Shown: positions 1 to 7,807 of the stretch, piece by piece
Layout: the number at the start of each line of letters is the position of its first letter
Numbering within the stretch: position 1 is the first letter of the stretch
Assembly (NCBI GenBank): GCA_019747815.1
Contig: JAIEQJ010000005.1
Location: forward strand, 1-64,000
Length of the DNA: 64,000 nucleotides
Reading direction: 5' to 3'
From: Hyphomonadaceae bacterium
GTDB taxonomy: Bacteria > Pseudomonadota > Alphaproteobacteria > Rhizobiales > Hyphomicrobiaceae
Notes under the pieces: generated by a model
The model's database searches: none
What the model was told of the DNA's origin: nothing
Seen by the model: the letters and a program-made list of their open reading frames with translations, nothing else
Position numbers and translations under genes: made by a program

Positions 1-96
1 AGTGGAGGCGTCAAGCACCCCCACGATATGCCGCCTTCACCGATTCATGCCGTCACCAACTTCCGGCCATAGCTCCTTCCTCGGCAATCACAAGCA

Positions 97-125
97 ATGC
101 CACTCCGGTAGAACCGGAGTGGCAT
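97..125. terminator. Perfect 13-bp hairpin, terminator-like
   Basis: Arms ATGCCACTCCGGT (97-109) and ACCGGAGTGGCAT (113-125) are exactly complementary around a 3-nt loop AGA. No T-tract follows, so it could be a factor-assisted terminator for a gene left of the window or simply an inverted repeat. Bases 1-236 hold no other feature that I can support. Confidence 0.45.
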
Positions 126-236
126 GCGTTGCGTGCGAACCAGGCTAGCGTGAGCATCACAGTGCCGTGAGCACTGATCGAAATGAGCGCCAGTAGTGTT
201 TATGATAGTGCCTGAGGCCAATTCGGGGAGCTGTCC

Positions 237-551
237 ATGAACCACCACAAGATTGCGGCGGCGGTGCTTTTCACGTCCGTGCTCGTCGTCCTACCGCACG
301 GCGACTCGCAGGCGCGCATGCTCTGTGACGGCAACTTTCAGGCCGTGCGCGGCCAGCCGCTGGCGACACCCTATTGCCGGGAGCAGAATCTTGCGCGCGT
401 TGCCCGCGGGTATGGCGTGCGGGTGTCGGACGACGCGATCCGCTACAGCGAAAGCGCCAAGGCCGACGTGTGCCGCTTCATCGGTCATGACTTGCGCGTT
501 CAGGAGATCTGCGCACCGTATTCCCGCGGCGGCTCTCGGTTCCGTCGATAA
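237..551 (+). CDS. Small exported protein, four cysteines, unknown function
   Basis: This is a 104-residue protein with a signal peptide: MNHHK, then a hydrophobic stretch, then probable cleavage after DSQA near residue 26. The mature part has four cysteines (in LCDG, PYCRE, DVCRF and EICAP) that could form two disulfides. A GGGGAG ribosome-binding site lies 6 nt before the ATG, which supports the start. I do not recognise a family with confidence. It opens a run of small exported Cys/His-containing proteins (to about 4.1 kb), so an envelope or metal-related role is possible, but that is inference from context only. Confidence 0.6.
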   Translation: MNHHKIAAAVLFTSVLVVLPHGDSQARMLCDGNFQAVRGQPLATPYCREQNLARVARGYGVRVSDDAIRYSESAKADVCRFIGHDLRVQEICAPYSRGGSRFRR

Positions 552-870
552 ACCCAACAGCGCGCCGTATGGCAGGCCTCGCGGATGCGACGGCCTGCCA
601 AATCGGGTCACGCGGCGAGGTGTGATCGGCGGTCAACTTCACCGGCCCGCGTCAACACCAATCCCAACGTCTAACAAACACCCGAATCGCCGCCTTACAC
701 GGCCGCGCACGTCGTGAGCGTCCTCCAACATCCGCGACCCCACCCCCCAATATCCGTGAGTCACAGCCCCGAAATCCGTGATGCGGGCGTCCGCCGTCTT
801 CGGCCGCGCCGGGCTCTCGTGAACCGAGCCCTTCGGTCTCGGCCGTGCCGGAGTCGATCCCTGGCGCAAG
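552..870. other. Gene-poor stretch, no supported gene
   Basis: There is no ORF with a credible ribosome-binding site or recognisable protein. A short direct repeat, ATCCGTGA, occurs twice (about 751-758 and 773-780). The stretch leads straight into an antitoxin relic, so it is probably decayed accessory DNA. Confidence 0.4.
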
Positions 871-1102
871 ACAGTTATCAGCAAGCTCATCGAGGACGCT
901 ATGAAGGTTGCTACGCGGATCGCCCGATGACGTGCAGGCAGCTGCCGTACGCGCGATCATCGACTACGGAGCCGGCCACGACGATGACCTGCGGCTATCC
1001 GACGAGCAGGTCGCTGAAGTCGAACGACGCACAGCCGATCGCAAATTCCTATCGCTGACCGGAAATGCGCAGTCGTCTACGCTCGAGTGGGCCACAACGT
1101 GA
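871..1102 (+). pseudogene. Relic of an addiction-module antitoxin-like gene
   Basis: Two reading frames together read like a small antitoxin. ISKLIEDAMKVATRIAR occurs in one frame (about 877-927). A shifted frame continues with SPDDVQAAAVRAIIDYG and then LRLSDEQVAEVERRTADRKF to about 1065. The latter resembles the common helix followed by L-x-x-E-Q-x-A-E-V-x-x-R-x-A-D of small proteobacterial antitoxin or addiction-module proteins. A stop (TGA) in the first frame right at the junction indicates a frameshift. No toxin partner is visible in the next 160 bp. The family is inferred from pattern only. Confidence 0.4.
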
Positions 1103-1263
1103 GGCAATGCAGCCCTTGCGGGGCTCGGATCGCGGCATGGCAGTCATCAGGCGCAGCAACACTTGGCGATGCTTATTGCTGCGCCGCATGCTCGGGCAGA
1201 TGACTTGTGTGATCCAGCCGATTACAATAGCCGACGGGGGGCTTCTCCGAGGAGGCCCACACA

Positions 1264-1635
1264 ATGAACAGGCTTGGCCAACTTCTTGCCTTCAGTGCGC
1301 TAGCAATGTTCGCGGCGGCTGGGGTGTCTGCAAGCGCCGCGCCCTCGAGTGCCACGTTCGGCGCCGTGAAGAGCACCATTGCTGTCATTGACCGACAAGT
1401 AGAGCCGGCTCATTACCGCGGCAGACACCACTGCCATTGGCGGCATGGCCATCGGCACTGCCACGACAGGTATGCCAGGGCTTATGGTAACGACAGATAT
1501 TGGGTCTCTTACGCCTACCAATCCTACTATCCCTATCCCTATGGCTTGTACCCCGGCGTCCACTTGCACTTGGGACACCATTTCTCGGGCCATCATCATG
1601 GCGGGCATCACGGGGGCCACCACGGTCATCACTAG
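1264..1635 (+). CDS. Exported histidine/tyrosine-rich protein, probably metal-binding
   Basis: This 123-residue protein has a signal peptide (MNRLGQLLAFSALAMFAAAG, probable cleavage after SASA near residue 26). The mature part is very rich in His: an HHCHWRHGHRHCHD block at about residues 55-68, a Tyr-rich middle, and a C-terminal tail of HHGG repeats ending in HGHH. A GGAGG ribosome-binding site lies about 10 nt before the ATG. It converges on the CDF metal transporter, whose stop is only 14 bp away. His clusters of this kind bind Zn, Ni or Cu, so periplasmic metal buffering is a reasonable inference, but the metal cannot be told. Confidence 0.7.
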   Translation: MNRLGQLLAFSALAMFAAAGVSASAAPSSATFGAVKSTIAVIDRQVEPAHYRGRHHCHWRHGHRHCHDRYARAYGNDRYWVSYAYQSYYPYPYGLYPGVHLHLGHHFSGHHHGGHHGGHHGHH

Positions 1636-1649
1636 CTCTCACGCGCACA

Positions 1650-2552
1650 TCAGTGTAGGCCGTGCTTCTCGCGCTCCTGCCGGCAGTCGGAAGTCTCCGT
1701 CTGCAGCGTCACGTGCGTGATGTGGAACCGCTGGTCCAGCACGTCTGCGGCGGCCCTGCGCACCGGATCACTGTCATTGCCTTCGGCGAGCACGAGGTGG
1801 GCCGAGAGCGAGGGGCTATCGCTGCTGAGCGCCCAGATGTGCAAATCGTGAACGTCGCGAACACCCGGCAGAGTCTTGAGCGCAGAAGCGACGGCCTCGA
1901 GGTCTACCCCGTCCGGTACGCCTTCCAGAAGCACGTTCACCGTCTCCTTGAGCAAACCCCAGGTGCGCGGCAGTACCCAGAGGCCAATGCCTATGGCAAC
2001 CAGTGCATCGACCCAGACCCACCCGGTGAGCCAAATGAGGATTGCCGCAGCGATGACCCCAAGGGAGCCGAGCATGTCGCTCCAGACTTCGAGGTAGGCG
2101 CCCTTCACGTTCAGGCTCGTCTGCTTGCCCGCATCCAGCAGCCGCATGGCAATGAGGTTCACGGCCAGACCGAGCAGGGCCACGGCCAGCATGCCGACTG
2201 ACTGAACCTGGGGTGGCTCAACCAGGCGCTTGTAGCCCTCGTAGAGGATGTAGCCGGCTACGGCGAACAGAATGATCGCATTGAATGCGGCCGCCAGAAT
2301 CTCGAAACGCTGGTAGCCGAAGGTGCGTCTCGTGTCGGCCGGCCGCTCGGCAATCTTCATTGCCGCAAGAGCGACGGCGAGACCGATCGTGTCGGTCAGC
2401 ATGTGCGCCGCATCCGAGATGAGCGCAAGGCTGCCGGTCAGGATCCCGCCGATGACCTCCGCCACCAGAAACGTGCCGGTCAGCGCCAGCGCTATCGTCA
2501 AGGCACGTGCGTTTGGCGTCCGCGCACTACCGTGCTGGTGTCCCGTGGCCAT
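1650..2552 (-). CDS. Cation diffusion facilitator (CDF) metal exporter, CzcD/ZitB-like
   Basis: This 300-residue inner-membrane protein has six predicted helices and a cytoplasmic C-terminal domain, full length for the family. It starts with MATGHQHGS, a short His-containing N-terminus. Helix 2 carries SDAAHMLTD, the classic H-x-x-x-D half of the transport site. The helix-5 half reads EVWSD, so Glu stands where zinc-type members usually have His, which could shift metal preference. CDF proteins export divalent metals (Zn, Cd, Co, Ni) by proton antiport. It converges with the His-rich exported protein at 1264 and lies near other small His-rich proteins, which supports a metal-stress role. Confidence 0.88.
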   Translation of the reverse strand: MATGHQHGSARTPNARALTIALALTGTFLVAEVIGGILTGSLALISDAAHMLTDTIGLAVALAAMKIAERPADTRRTFGYQRFEILAAAFNAIILFAVAGYILYEGYKRLVEPPQVQSVGMLAVALLGLAVNLIAMRLLDAGKQTSLNVKGAYLEVWSDMLGSLGVIAAAILIWLTGWVWVDALVAIGIGLWVLPRTWGLLKETVNVLLEGVPDGVDLEAVASALKTLPGVRDVHDLHIWALSSDSPSLSAHLVLAEGNDSDPVRRAAADVLDQRFHITHVTLQTETSDCRQEREKHGLH

Positions 2553-2828
2553 GTTCTCGCCTTAGATTTCCTCGTTGGTCGCGGGCGCCAGCGTTATACG
2601 CTCCATCATAACATTGCGACTTCCCTCTCGTGTTGCCGGAACATGGCGCTGTGGAGCAGCGTTGTGTTCCACACTGCTTGCGTGACGCTAGTGAGACGGT
2701 CCAACAGGCGTGAACGAGAAATGAACGGGAGGTTCAGGTCCGCGACAGGCTCGAATTGCTACGACTATCACACGCTGGCTGTCTGCCGGCAGAAATGGTT
2801 TCAAGGAATCCGTAAGGAGGATATTCCT

Positions 2829-3104
2829 ATGTCGAACGCTCGCATGCTACTGGCTGCCGCCCTGATCGCAATCCCAGCGGCGGCCTTGGCCAGTACGGCC
2901 GCCCGAGCCGAAAGTTGGCAGGATCATGGCCGCAGCCATCGGGTTGTCGAGTTCGAGCACTCCGGAGGTCACCGTGTCAATTCGCATCGCGGGCACGAGG
3001 TCAACCGGGGCCATGGCCACGACCGTCAACACGACGCCCGTCGCCATCACCAGCCACTGTACGATTTTGTGCCGCAGCGCCGGCATCACCGCGATCATCA
3101 GTAA
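2829..3104 (+). CDS. Small exported His/Arg-rich protein
   Basis: This 91-residue protein has a signal peptide (MSNARMLLAAALIAIPAAAL, cleavage likely after ARA near residue 28). The mature part is dominated by His, Arg and Gly (SHRGHEVNRGHGHDRQHDAR, ending HHRDHQ). The start is supported by a strong ribosome-binding site, AAGGAGG, with the ATG 11 nt downstream; the reading frame stays open upstream but without such a site. The function is not known. It resembles the other His-rich exported proteins at 1264 and 3771 and is probably a metal-binding periplasmic or surface protein. Confidence 0.65.
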   Translation: MSNARMLLAAALIAIPAAALASTAARAESWQDHGRSHRVVEFEHSGGHRVNSHRGHEVNRGHGHDRQHDARRHHQPLYDFVPQRRHHRDHQ

Positions 3105-3240
3105 GCCGAGCGAATTGCAGGCCGGCGGGATCGGAGCCCCCGCCTGCTCTCGCCATGACTTACGCAAGCGCGCGAACCACGCCTCAAAAGGGCCCGCCTT
3201 TTAAGCGTTTGCTCGTCATTCCAACAGAAAGGGTAGACCA

Positions 3241-3504
3241 ATGAAGATGACAGTGCTCCTCGCCGTTGCCGCGACGGCTCTCGCGATGCCTGCGCTCGCT
3301 GCTGGCGGCCACTGTGATGCAGATCTCAAGGCGGTGGATGCAGCAATTTCGAAAGCCAAGCTGAGCGACGCCGATATGACAAAGGTCAAAGCGGCGCGTA
3401 CGAAGGCCGACCAGCTGCACAAGGCCGGCAAGGAAGAGGACTGCGAGAAATCGTTGGCCGAGGCGCAGAAGCTGCTCGGCATTAAGGACGCACACAAGCA
3501 TTGA
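3241..3504 (+). CDS. Small exported alpha-helical protein
   Basis: This 87-residue protein has a signal peptide (MKMTVLLAVAATALAMPALA, cleavage after ALA). The mature part GGHCDADLKAVDAAISKAKL... is a Lys/Asp/Glu-rich amphipathic helix pair with two cysteines, one near the new N-terminus (HCDAD) and one in EEDCEKS, and it ends KDAHKH. Similar short secreted helical proteins are common in Rhizobiales but have no assigned function. The ribosome-binding site AGAAAGG lies 7-8 nt upstream. It belongs with the run of small exported proteins. Confidence 0.65.
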   Translation: MKMTVLLAVAATALAMPALAAGGHCDADLKAVDAAISKAKLSDADMTKVKAARTKADQLHKAGKEEDCEKSLAEAQKLLGIKDAHKH

Positions 3505-3770
3505 GCCCCCGCTGCGGGGCGTTGAGCGCGCTGCCATCAGGACGCTCTCGTCCCAGCCGATCGTTCGTCAGTAGGCCGCACCGGATCACCCGGTGTGGCC
3601 CCTGTCTTGGTCAGCTCACGATCCAGTTGCCAGCATTGATGGGCCAGGACCGGAGCAGCCAAGGGGTGGGGATGCATGTATCGATCCGGCATTCATCCGG
3701 GGTTCAGGTCGTAGTCTGCAAGATTTGCCGTATTGGGGACTGTTGGGCCCTCTGTAGATCGGAGGACATC
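3505..3770. other. Intergenic, no supported gene
   Basis: A weak 5-bp GC hairpin directly follows the stop codon at 3504 (about 3507-3519). Otherwise I see no coding or RNA feature. The end of the stretch carries GGAGGACATC, the ribosome-binding site of the frameshifted gene that follows. Confidence 0.35.
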
Positions 3771-4066
3771 ATGTTGAGATCGGTTGTTGCGCTTGGCTTC
3801 GCGCTGACATCGTCAATCGCATTTGGTGCCGCTGCGTTCGGATTCAAACGCAAGTCGCCGCGCCGATTACCGCTGGTTCTGCGCAGGACGGGTTGCTGCG
3901 CCTCGTCCAACATCATGATCACGCCCGATTTCTGGGCTGCGTCCACGATGAGCACGAGTGCTCCGATCGAGCCAGGCACAGCCGTTTCCAGCACTATTTC
4001 GTGCGCCGCGATCACGACCGCTGTAACCATCACCCCCACTTGGCGTGCTTCGGACGAAACGACTAA
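3771..4066 (+). pseudogene. Frameshifted exported His/Cys-rich protein
   Basis: The start MLRSVVALGFALTSSIAFGAAA is a good signal peptide with an excellent ribosome-binding site (GGAGG, 5 nt from the ATG). The same frame then turns into an Arg/Thr mixture, while the frame shifted by two bases reads a convincing His/Cys-rich domain from about 3845 to a stop at 4064: LVQHHDHARFLGC, VHDEHEC, then FQHYFVRRDHDRC and HHPH. One frameshift at about 3838-3850 restores signal peptide plus His/Cys-rich domain. Either a recent inactivation or a sequencing error explains it. If intact, it would be another member of the metal-binding-like exported set of this locus. Confidence 0.6.
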
Positions 4067-4084
4067 CTGTCACACGGCTGCTTG

Positions 4085-4979
4085 ATCCTGACGGGGCTTG
4101 CCGGCGGCGACAACGAGGCCTTGGCCGAGCGGCTGGTGCAGATCGAGCGCCGCCGTACGGTGCTTGAAGGCTTGGAGCGTGAGGTGAGCAAGACAGCACA
4201 GCACGTCGACGCTGTCAGCGCGCAGCGGTCGCGGGCGCGACGCGCCATCTGGAGCGGACGGCCGCGTGGGTACGGCGTGGCAAAGGCGGGACCGTGCGCG
4301 AGCCGGCGGCCGGATTGTTGATGGGGACCTTCGACCATCACACCAGCCGTGCGGTCGATCCGCAGCTACACAGCCACGTGTCTTCAACCTGGCACCGCGC
4401 AAGGACGGTACCTGGGCGCGATCGTCAGTCGCGAGCTGTACAAGGCGCAGAAACGGGCTGGTGCCGCATACCGATCCGCGCTGGCGCGCGAGCTCGAGCG
4501 CGCCGGCTATGCCGTCGAGAGATCCGCAGACAGTTTCCGCATTGCCGTGATTCCGCACGATGTCGAACGGGCGTTCTCTAAGCGACGCAAGGCGATCGAG
4601 GTGGCCGGCACGGAGCACGGGTATCGATCGCCGAGGCGCACGGAGCCTGCGGCCCTCCGAACGCGGCGGACGAAGCGTGATGTGCACCGGGCCGCCCTGT
4701 ACGACGCTTGGCGTGCCGAGGCGCGTGACCTGGGCTTCGAGTTCCGGCGCGACGCGCCGAGAGCGTACGTTGGTGCGACCGCCAGCCCGCTGGACGCGAG
4801 CGCCATAGATCGACGGAGCGCGGGAGTTGCGATCCGGTCGGCGAGCTTTGCAAGGCGTGATGCGCAGGCATGCCACGGCAAAGATGACCGGCGCATTGCT
4901 GGCAATGAATCAGCCTGCAGCCATGCCTGGGCTCGCGGTCAATCTCAGACAGCGCGAGCGGGACTTCAGCCGCGGCTGA
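4085..4979 (+). pseudogene. Decayed MobF (TrwC/TraI-type) conjugative relaxase
   Basis: Pieces in three frames read as a TrwC-family relaxase. HLERTAAWVRRGKGGTVREP is followed by GTFDHHTSR and DPQLHSH, the metal-binding three-His motif. The next frame gives VFNLAPRKDGTW, and the next gives SRELYKAQKRAGAAYRSALA through AALYDAWRAEARDLGFEF. Near the end MPGLAVNLRQRERDFSRG plus a stop at 4977 matches the usual C-terminal tail. At least three frameshifts are needed, and the helicase part between the relaxase domain and the tail is missing (about 900 bp remain of a gene usually over 3 kb). It is a remnant of an integrated plasmid or conjugative element. The first 200 bp are less certain. Confidence 0.75.
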
Positions 4980-5346
4980 TCGGTGAGATGCCCCAGGAAA
5001 CGGCTCTTACATGCGGTGTATACGGGTCGGGAAAATTCTAACGCCATGGCCTATCACGAGTTTTGGGCCCGCGGACTGCCGAGCCGTAGACGCGGTGTTT
5101 ACGGCTTGGTCGTGGGTTTTATCACGCTCGGCCAAAGCGTTGGTCGGCAAGGGGGGGCCGCAGGCGTGCGCACCGCAGGTGCATAGGGTGTGGTGAAAAC
5201 ACAAGACAGGGTTCCTCTCCCCGAGCTCGACCGCAGAGATAGCCGCCAACCGATCCGCGAATTCCCTTTAACCGCATTTTCTTGTTCGGCCGGGATCGCA
5301 TTTTCCCGCCCCGGCCGTGTGTTTTCGAAAGCACGGCGCGCAAGGT
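4980..5346. other. Gene-less DNA after the relaxase relic
   Basis: There is no protein-like ORF with a ribosome-binding site and no recognisable RNA. It has slightly mixed composition with short A/T-rich patches (for example about 5268-5300). It is most likely further debris of the mobile element. Confidence 0.35.
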
Positions 5347-5400
5347 CGGTCAATGCTGGCCGCCTCTTCGGCGGCCACCCGCAGGGCTTGGCATTGACCG
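5347..5400. repeat. Compound inverted repeat (nested hairpins)
   Basis: Outer arms CGGTCAATGC (5347-5356) and GCATTGACCG (5391-5400) are perfect. Inside them TGGCCGCC-TCTTC-GGCGGCCA forms a second perfect hairpin (5357-5377). A related hairpin with the same TCTTC loop occurs at 5572-5592, so this may be a small dispersed palindromic element. Confidence 0.55.
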
Positions 5401-5497
5401 GCCGAGCACCGTGCTACGATTGGCAGAGGCCGTGCCGATCGTCGGCAATGTCCTGCTGAAGAGCTGGCTTTTTTGCGGCAGCGATCGTCGCCCGTTA

Positions 5498-5560
5498 GGG
5501 CCGAGACCCGCGGCTTCCGGCCAGACGGGGCTCGGTCGCGCGGCCAATGCTCACCGCGCG
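5498..5560 (+). repeat. Left copy of a 62-bp inverted repeat pair
   Basis: The stretch GGGCCGAGACCCGCGGCTTC... (63 nt) recurs as its reverse complement at 9561-9622 with only about four differences and one single-base length difference. The two copies face each other across 4 kb. Nothing in it codes for a recognisable protein. Confidence 0.75.
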
Positions 5561-5571
5561 GCAGAGCGCGG

Positions 5572-5592
5572 TCCTCGCCTCTTCGGCGAGGA
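5572..5592. repeat. Perfect 8-bp hairpin with TCTTC loop
   Basis: TCCTCGCC-TCTTC-GGCGAGGA is followed by CCGC, which can pair with GCGG just upstream. It has the same loop as the hairpin at 5357-5377, which suggests a shared palindromic repeat family. Confidence 0.5.
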
Positions 5593-5689
5593 GCCGCCCA
5601 AAGCATGGCTGATAGGTCGCGCATGCCGCTCCCCAGCATCCCGACCAATCGACAATTGTCAGGGCGAGATCCTCCCTAACTGATGGCTC

Positions 5690-6455
5690 GTGCCTTCGGG
5701 GCGCGCGATCAACTTTCTCAGTCTGCCCGGGCCAAGGCACGGTCGGTCTACCCCAACAAACGGACATATCGGCATTGCCACCGGTCCGGGGAAAGAGTGC
5801 CTTGTGTCACGAGCATCGCCGGTCCACACGGCGCTGCGCAACTGTACTGGAGATGAAGGAAGGCCCTTCGGGTTCGGCGATCAGGTCGTTGATCCCAAGC
5901 TACCGCAAGCTGCTGCGGGCAAAAGCTACGGTGGTGAGCGTTGCGGAAAAGCCGGGATGATGATTCCGGCAGGCGAGGTCGAGAGAGGCGAGCGCAAGCG
6001 AACCGCTGCGGAAGCGTCGAAATTCCCATAGGCGATGTCGAAACCGGAGGCTGGCACTTCCTCCGGGATCAGCTCGGAGGATGTCCTGATACCGACCGAG
6101 CGGCATCCGGCGTGTAGGCGGCGCGAAGCTCGATCAGGCTCCGGTATGGAACGTGAGAACCTGGCCGGCGATGCTAAGGGAAAAGGCGCGAGCGGCTGCA
6201 ACCGCGAGGCCGAAAGTACCGATGCGCCGGAGAGGGGCGGACTGCCTCGTAGTAGTGACGAAGGCTCTGTAATGGAGCTGGAGCGAAGGGGGTGGGTCAT
6301 CGCCGTTGATTTGGGCCAACCGGTTCGCCGGGAGGAGCCCTTCGTTCAGTGGAAGGCGGCAGCCTTCGCGCGATGGCACGAGCCGGATGATGCGAGAGTA
6401 TCCTGTCCGGATCTGTGAGAGGCTCGAGGTGAAATTCCTCGGGCCTATTCGGCAT
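5690..6455 (+). mobile_element. ORF-less group II intron relic
   Basis: Positions 6380-6413 form a 34-nt domain V: GAGCCGGAT, GATGC-GAGA-GTATC, bulge CT, GTCCGGATC, with the AGC triad and a GNRA loop; one lower-stem pair is mismatched. Domain VI follows (AGGCTCGAGG, loop GAAAT, CCTCGGGCCTA with a candidate bulged A) to about 6455. Upstream blocks such as CCGACCGAGCGGCATCCGG (about 6096-6114), GATGCTAAGGGAAAAGGCG and GGGCGGACTGCCTCGTAGTA are the kind of text found in domains I-IV of proteobacterial group II introns. The reverse-transcriptase ORF is missing between about 6350 and 6375. The 5' end is uncertain; GTGCC at 5690 is my best guess. Confidence 0.65.
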
Positions 6456-6482
6456 AAACGGACTCATGCACCGCAGCAAAAA

Positions 6483-6545
6483 CGTCGCTATTCGATCACC
6501 TCGTCGGCGAGGGCCGGTCCCGAACGATCTCAGCGGACTGCAAAT
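6483..6545 (+). repeat. Fragment of a dispersed Rhizobiales repeat
   Basis: The stretch CGTCGCTATTCGATCACCTC and onward translates as RRYSITSSARA, a string I know from many spurious ORFs in Bradyrhizobium-type genomes, where it marks a dispersed repeat. Only its start seems present, abutting the intron relic on one side and the stop of the epoxide hydrolase gene on the other. Confidence 0.35.
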
Positions 6546-6552
6546 TCTGGGT

Positions 6553-7707
6553 TCAGCGTAGCTCGCGAAAAAACGCGCGCACCTCGTGTGCCAGCAGATC
6601 AGGTTGCTCAAGGGCGGCAAAATGGCCGCCCTTTTCCATGACGCTCCAGCGGCGGATGTTGGTATGCACGCGCTCGATCGCGCTGCGCGGGGGTTTCAGG
6701 ATTTCGCGCGGAAATTGCGCATAGCCCGTTGGAACCGTGATGACCTCGCCGCGCGGCAAAATGGCCGAGCCGTGCAGCCTCGCATAGTAAGGCCAGAATG
6801 ACGAACCGATCGCGCCAGTGAACCAATAGAGCGAGATATCGGCGAGCATGCGGTCGCGGCTGATTGCGCGTTCGACATCGCCGTCGCAATCCGACCAGGC
6901 GCAGAATTTCTCGACGATCCAGGCCGCAAGACCGGCCGGAGAATCCGTCAGCGCAAACGCGAGCGTCTGCGGGCGCGTGCCCTGAATCCATAGATAGCCG
7001 GTTTCCTCGCGCGTCCAGTGCGCGAGTTCGCCAAGATAGCGCTTTTCCTCATCGGTCGGTTTCTCGAAGGTGCTCGCCCCGCGCCCGGCCGCCGCCCACA
7101 GGTTGAGATGGATGCCGATCATCTTTTCGGCATGTGCATAGCCGAGCCGGCTTGTGATGTGCGCGCCCCAATCGCCGCCTTGCGCGGCAAAGCGCGAAAA
7201 GCCGAGGACGTCGTGCATCAGGGCCGCGGCGCAATCCGCCATTTCGGGAACGCCAAATCGCTTCTGGCCGGGCTTGAACGAGAGCCCATAGCCCGGCAGT
7301 GATGGCGCGATCACCGTGAAGGCATCGCGCGGGTCGCCGCCGAAGCGCGCGGGGTCTGTCAGACGCGGAATGATATCGACAAACTCGAATACCGAACCCG
7401 GCCAGCCATGCAGGAGCAAGAGCGGCATCGGATTTTCGCTGACACCCGGCACGTGCAGGTAATGCAGATCGATGCCATCGACGGACGTACGGAATTGCGG
7501 GAAGACATTGAGCGTCGCTTCCTCGGCGCGCCAGTCAAACCCGTCCCGCCAGTAGTCGACGAGGTGGCGCAAATAGGCGACATCGGTGCCCCACGCCCAG
7601 GCTTCGCCGGACGCGGAATCCGGAAAGCGCGTCCGCGCCAGCCGATCGCGCAGGTCGGCGATGTCGGCATCCGGAATGCGAAGCGTGAACGGAGCGGGCT
7701 TGGTCAT
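6553..7707 (-). CDS. Epoxide hydrolase (EHN-type alpha/beta hydrolase)
   Basis: This protein has 384 residues, full length. Residues 5-110 match the epoxide hydrolase N-terminal (EHN) domain (FTLRIPDADIADLRDRLART, WRAEEATLNVFPQF). Then comes the alpha/beta hydrolase fold with the HGWPGS oxyanion motif at 100-105, nucleophile Asp179 in GGDWGAH, and the catalytic His near the C-terminus in EKGGHFAALEQP. The enzyme opens epoxides to vicinal diols and is expected in the cytoplasm. It has no operon partner: it sits between the intron relic and a pseudogene inside the inverted repeat pair, so it may have arrived as accessory cargo. The substrate cannot be told. Confidence 0.9.
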   Translation of the reverse strand: MTKPAPFTLRIPDADIADLRDRLARTRFPDSASGEAWAWGTDVAYLRHLVDYWRDGFDWRAEEATLNVFPQFRTSVDGIDLHYLHVPGVSENPMPLLLLHGWPGSVFEFVDIIPRLTDPARFGGDPRDAFTVIAPSLPGYGLSFKPGQKRFGVPEMADCAAALMHDVLGFSRFAAQGGDWGAHITSRLGYAHAEKMIGIHLNLWAAAGRGASTFEKPTDEEKRYLGELAHWTREETGYLWIQGTRPQTLAFALTDSPAGLAAWIVEKFCAWSDCDGDVERAISRDRMLADISLYWFTGAIGSSFWPYYARLHGSAILPRGEVITVPTGYAQFPREILKPPRSAIERVHTNIRRWSVMEKGGHFAALEQPDLLAHEVRAFFRELR

Positions 7708-7807
7708 GATGCGGCTCGGCTAACTTGAGGATGTGACAGGTCGATCATGTTGTCGGCAATCTCGGTCCGGCGATTCACTGCGATCTTTGGGCTGGTGATT
7801 TTCGTAC

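Noticed and set aside
4082-4321. Start of the relaxase region considered as part of a serine recombinase (ALAERLVQIERRRTVLEGLE)
   Set aside because: The resemblance is to a generic coiled-coil only, with no catalytic or zinc-ribbon motif. I leave it as the uncertain upstream part of the relaxase relic.
5490-5503. GTTAGGGC considered as an integron attC core
   Set aside because: The base after GTTAGG is G rather than the pyrimidine required, no matching inverse core is found at the proper distance, and there is no integrase.
6306-6641. Possible protein MMREYPVRICERLEVKFLG
   Set aside because: This string is a translation of group II intron domain V/VI, often mis-annotated as protein. It then runs into the RRYSITSSARA repeat text.
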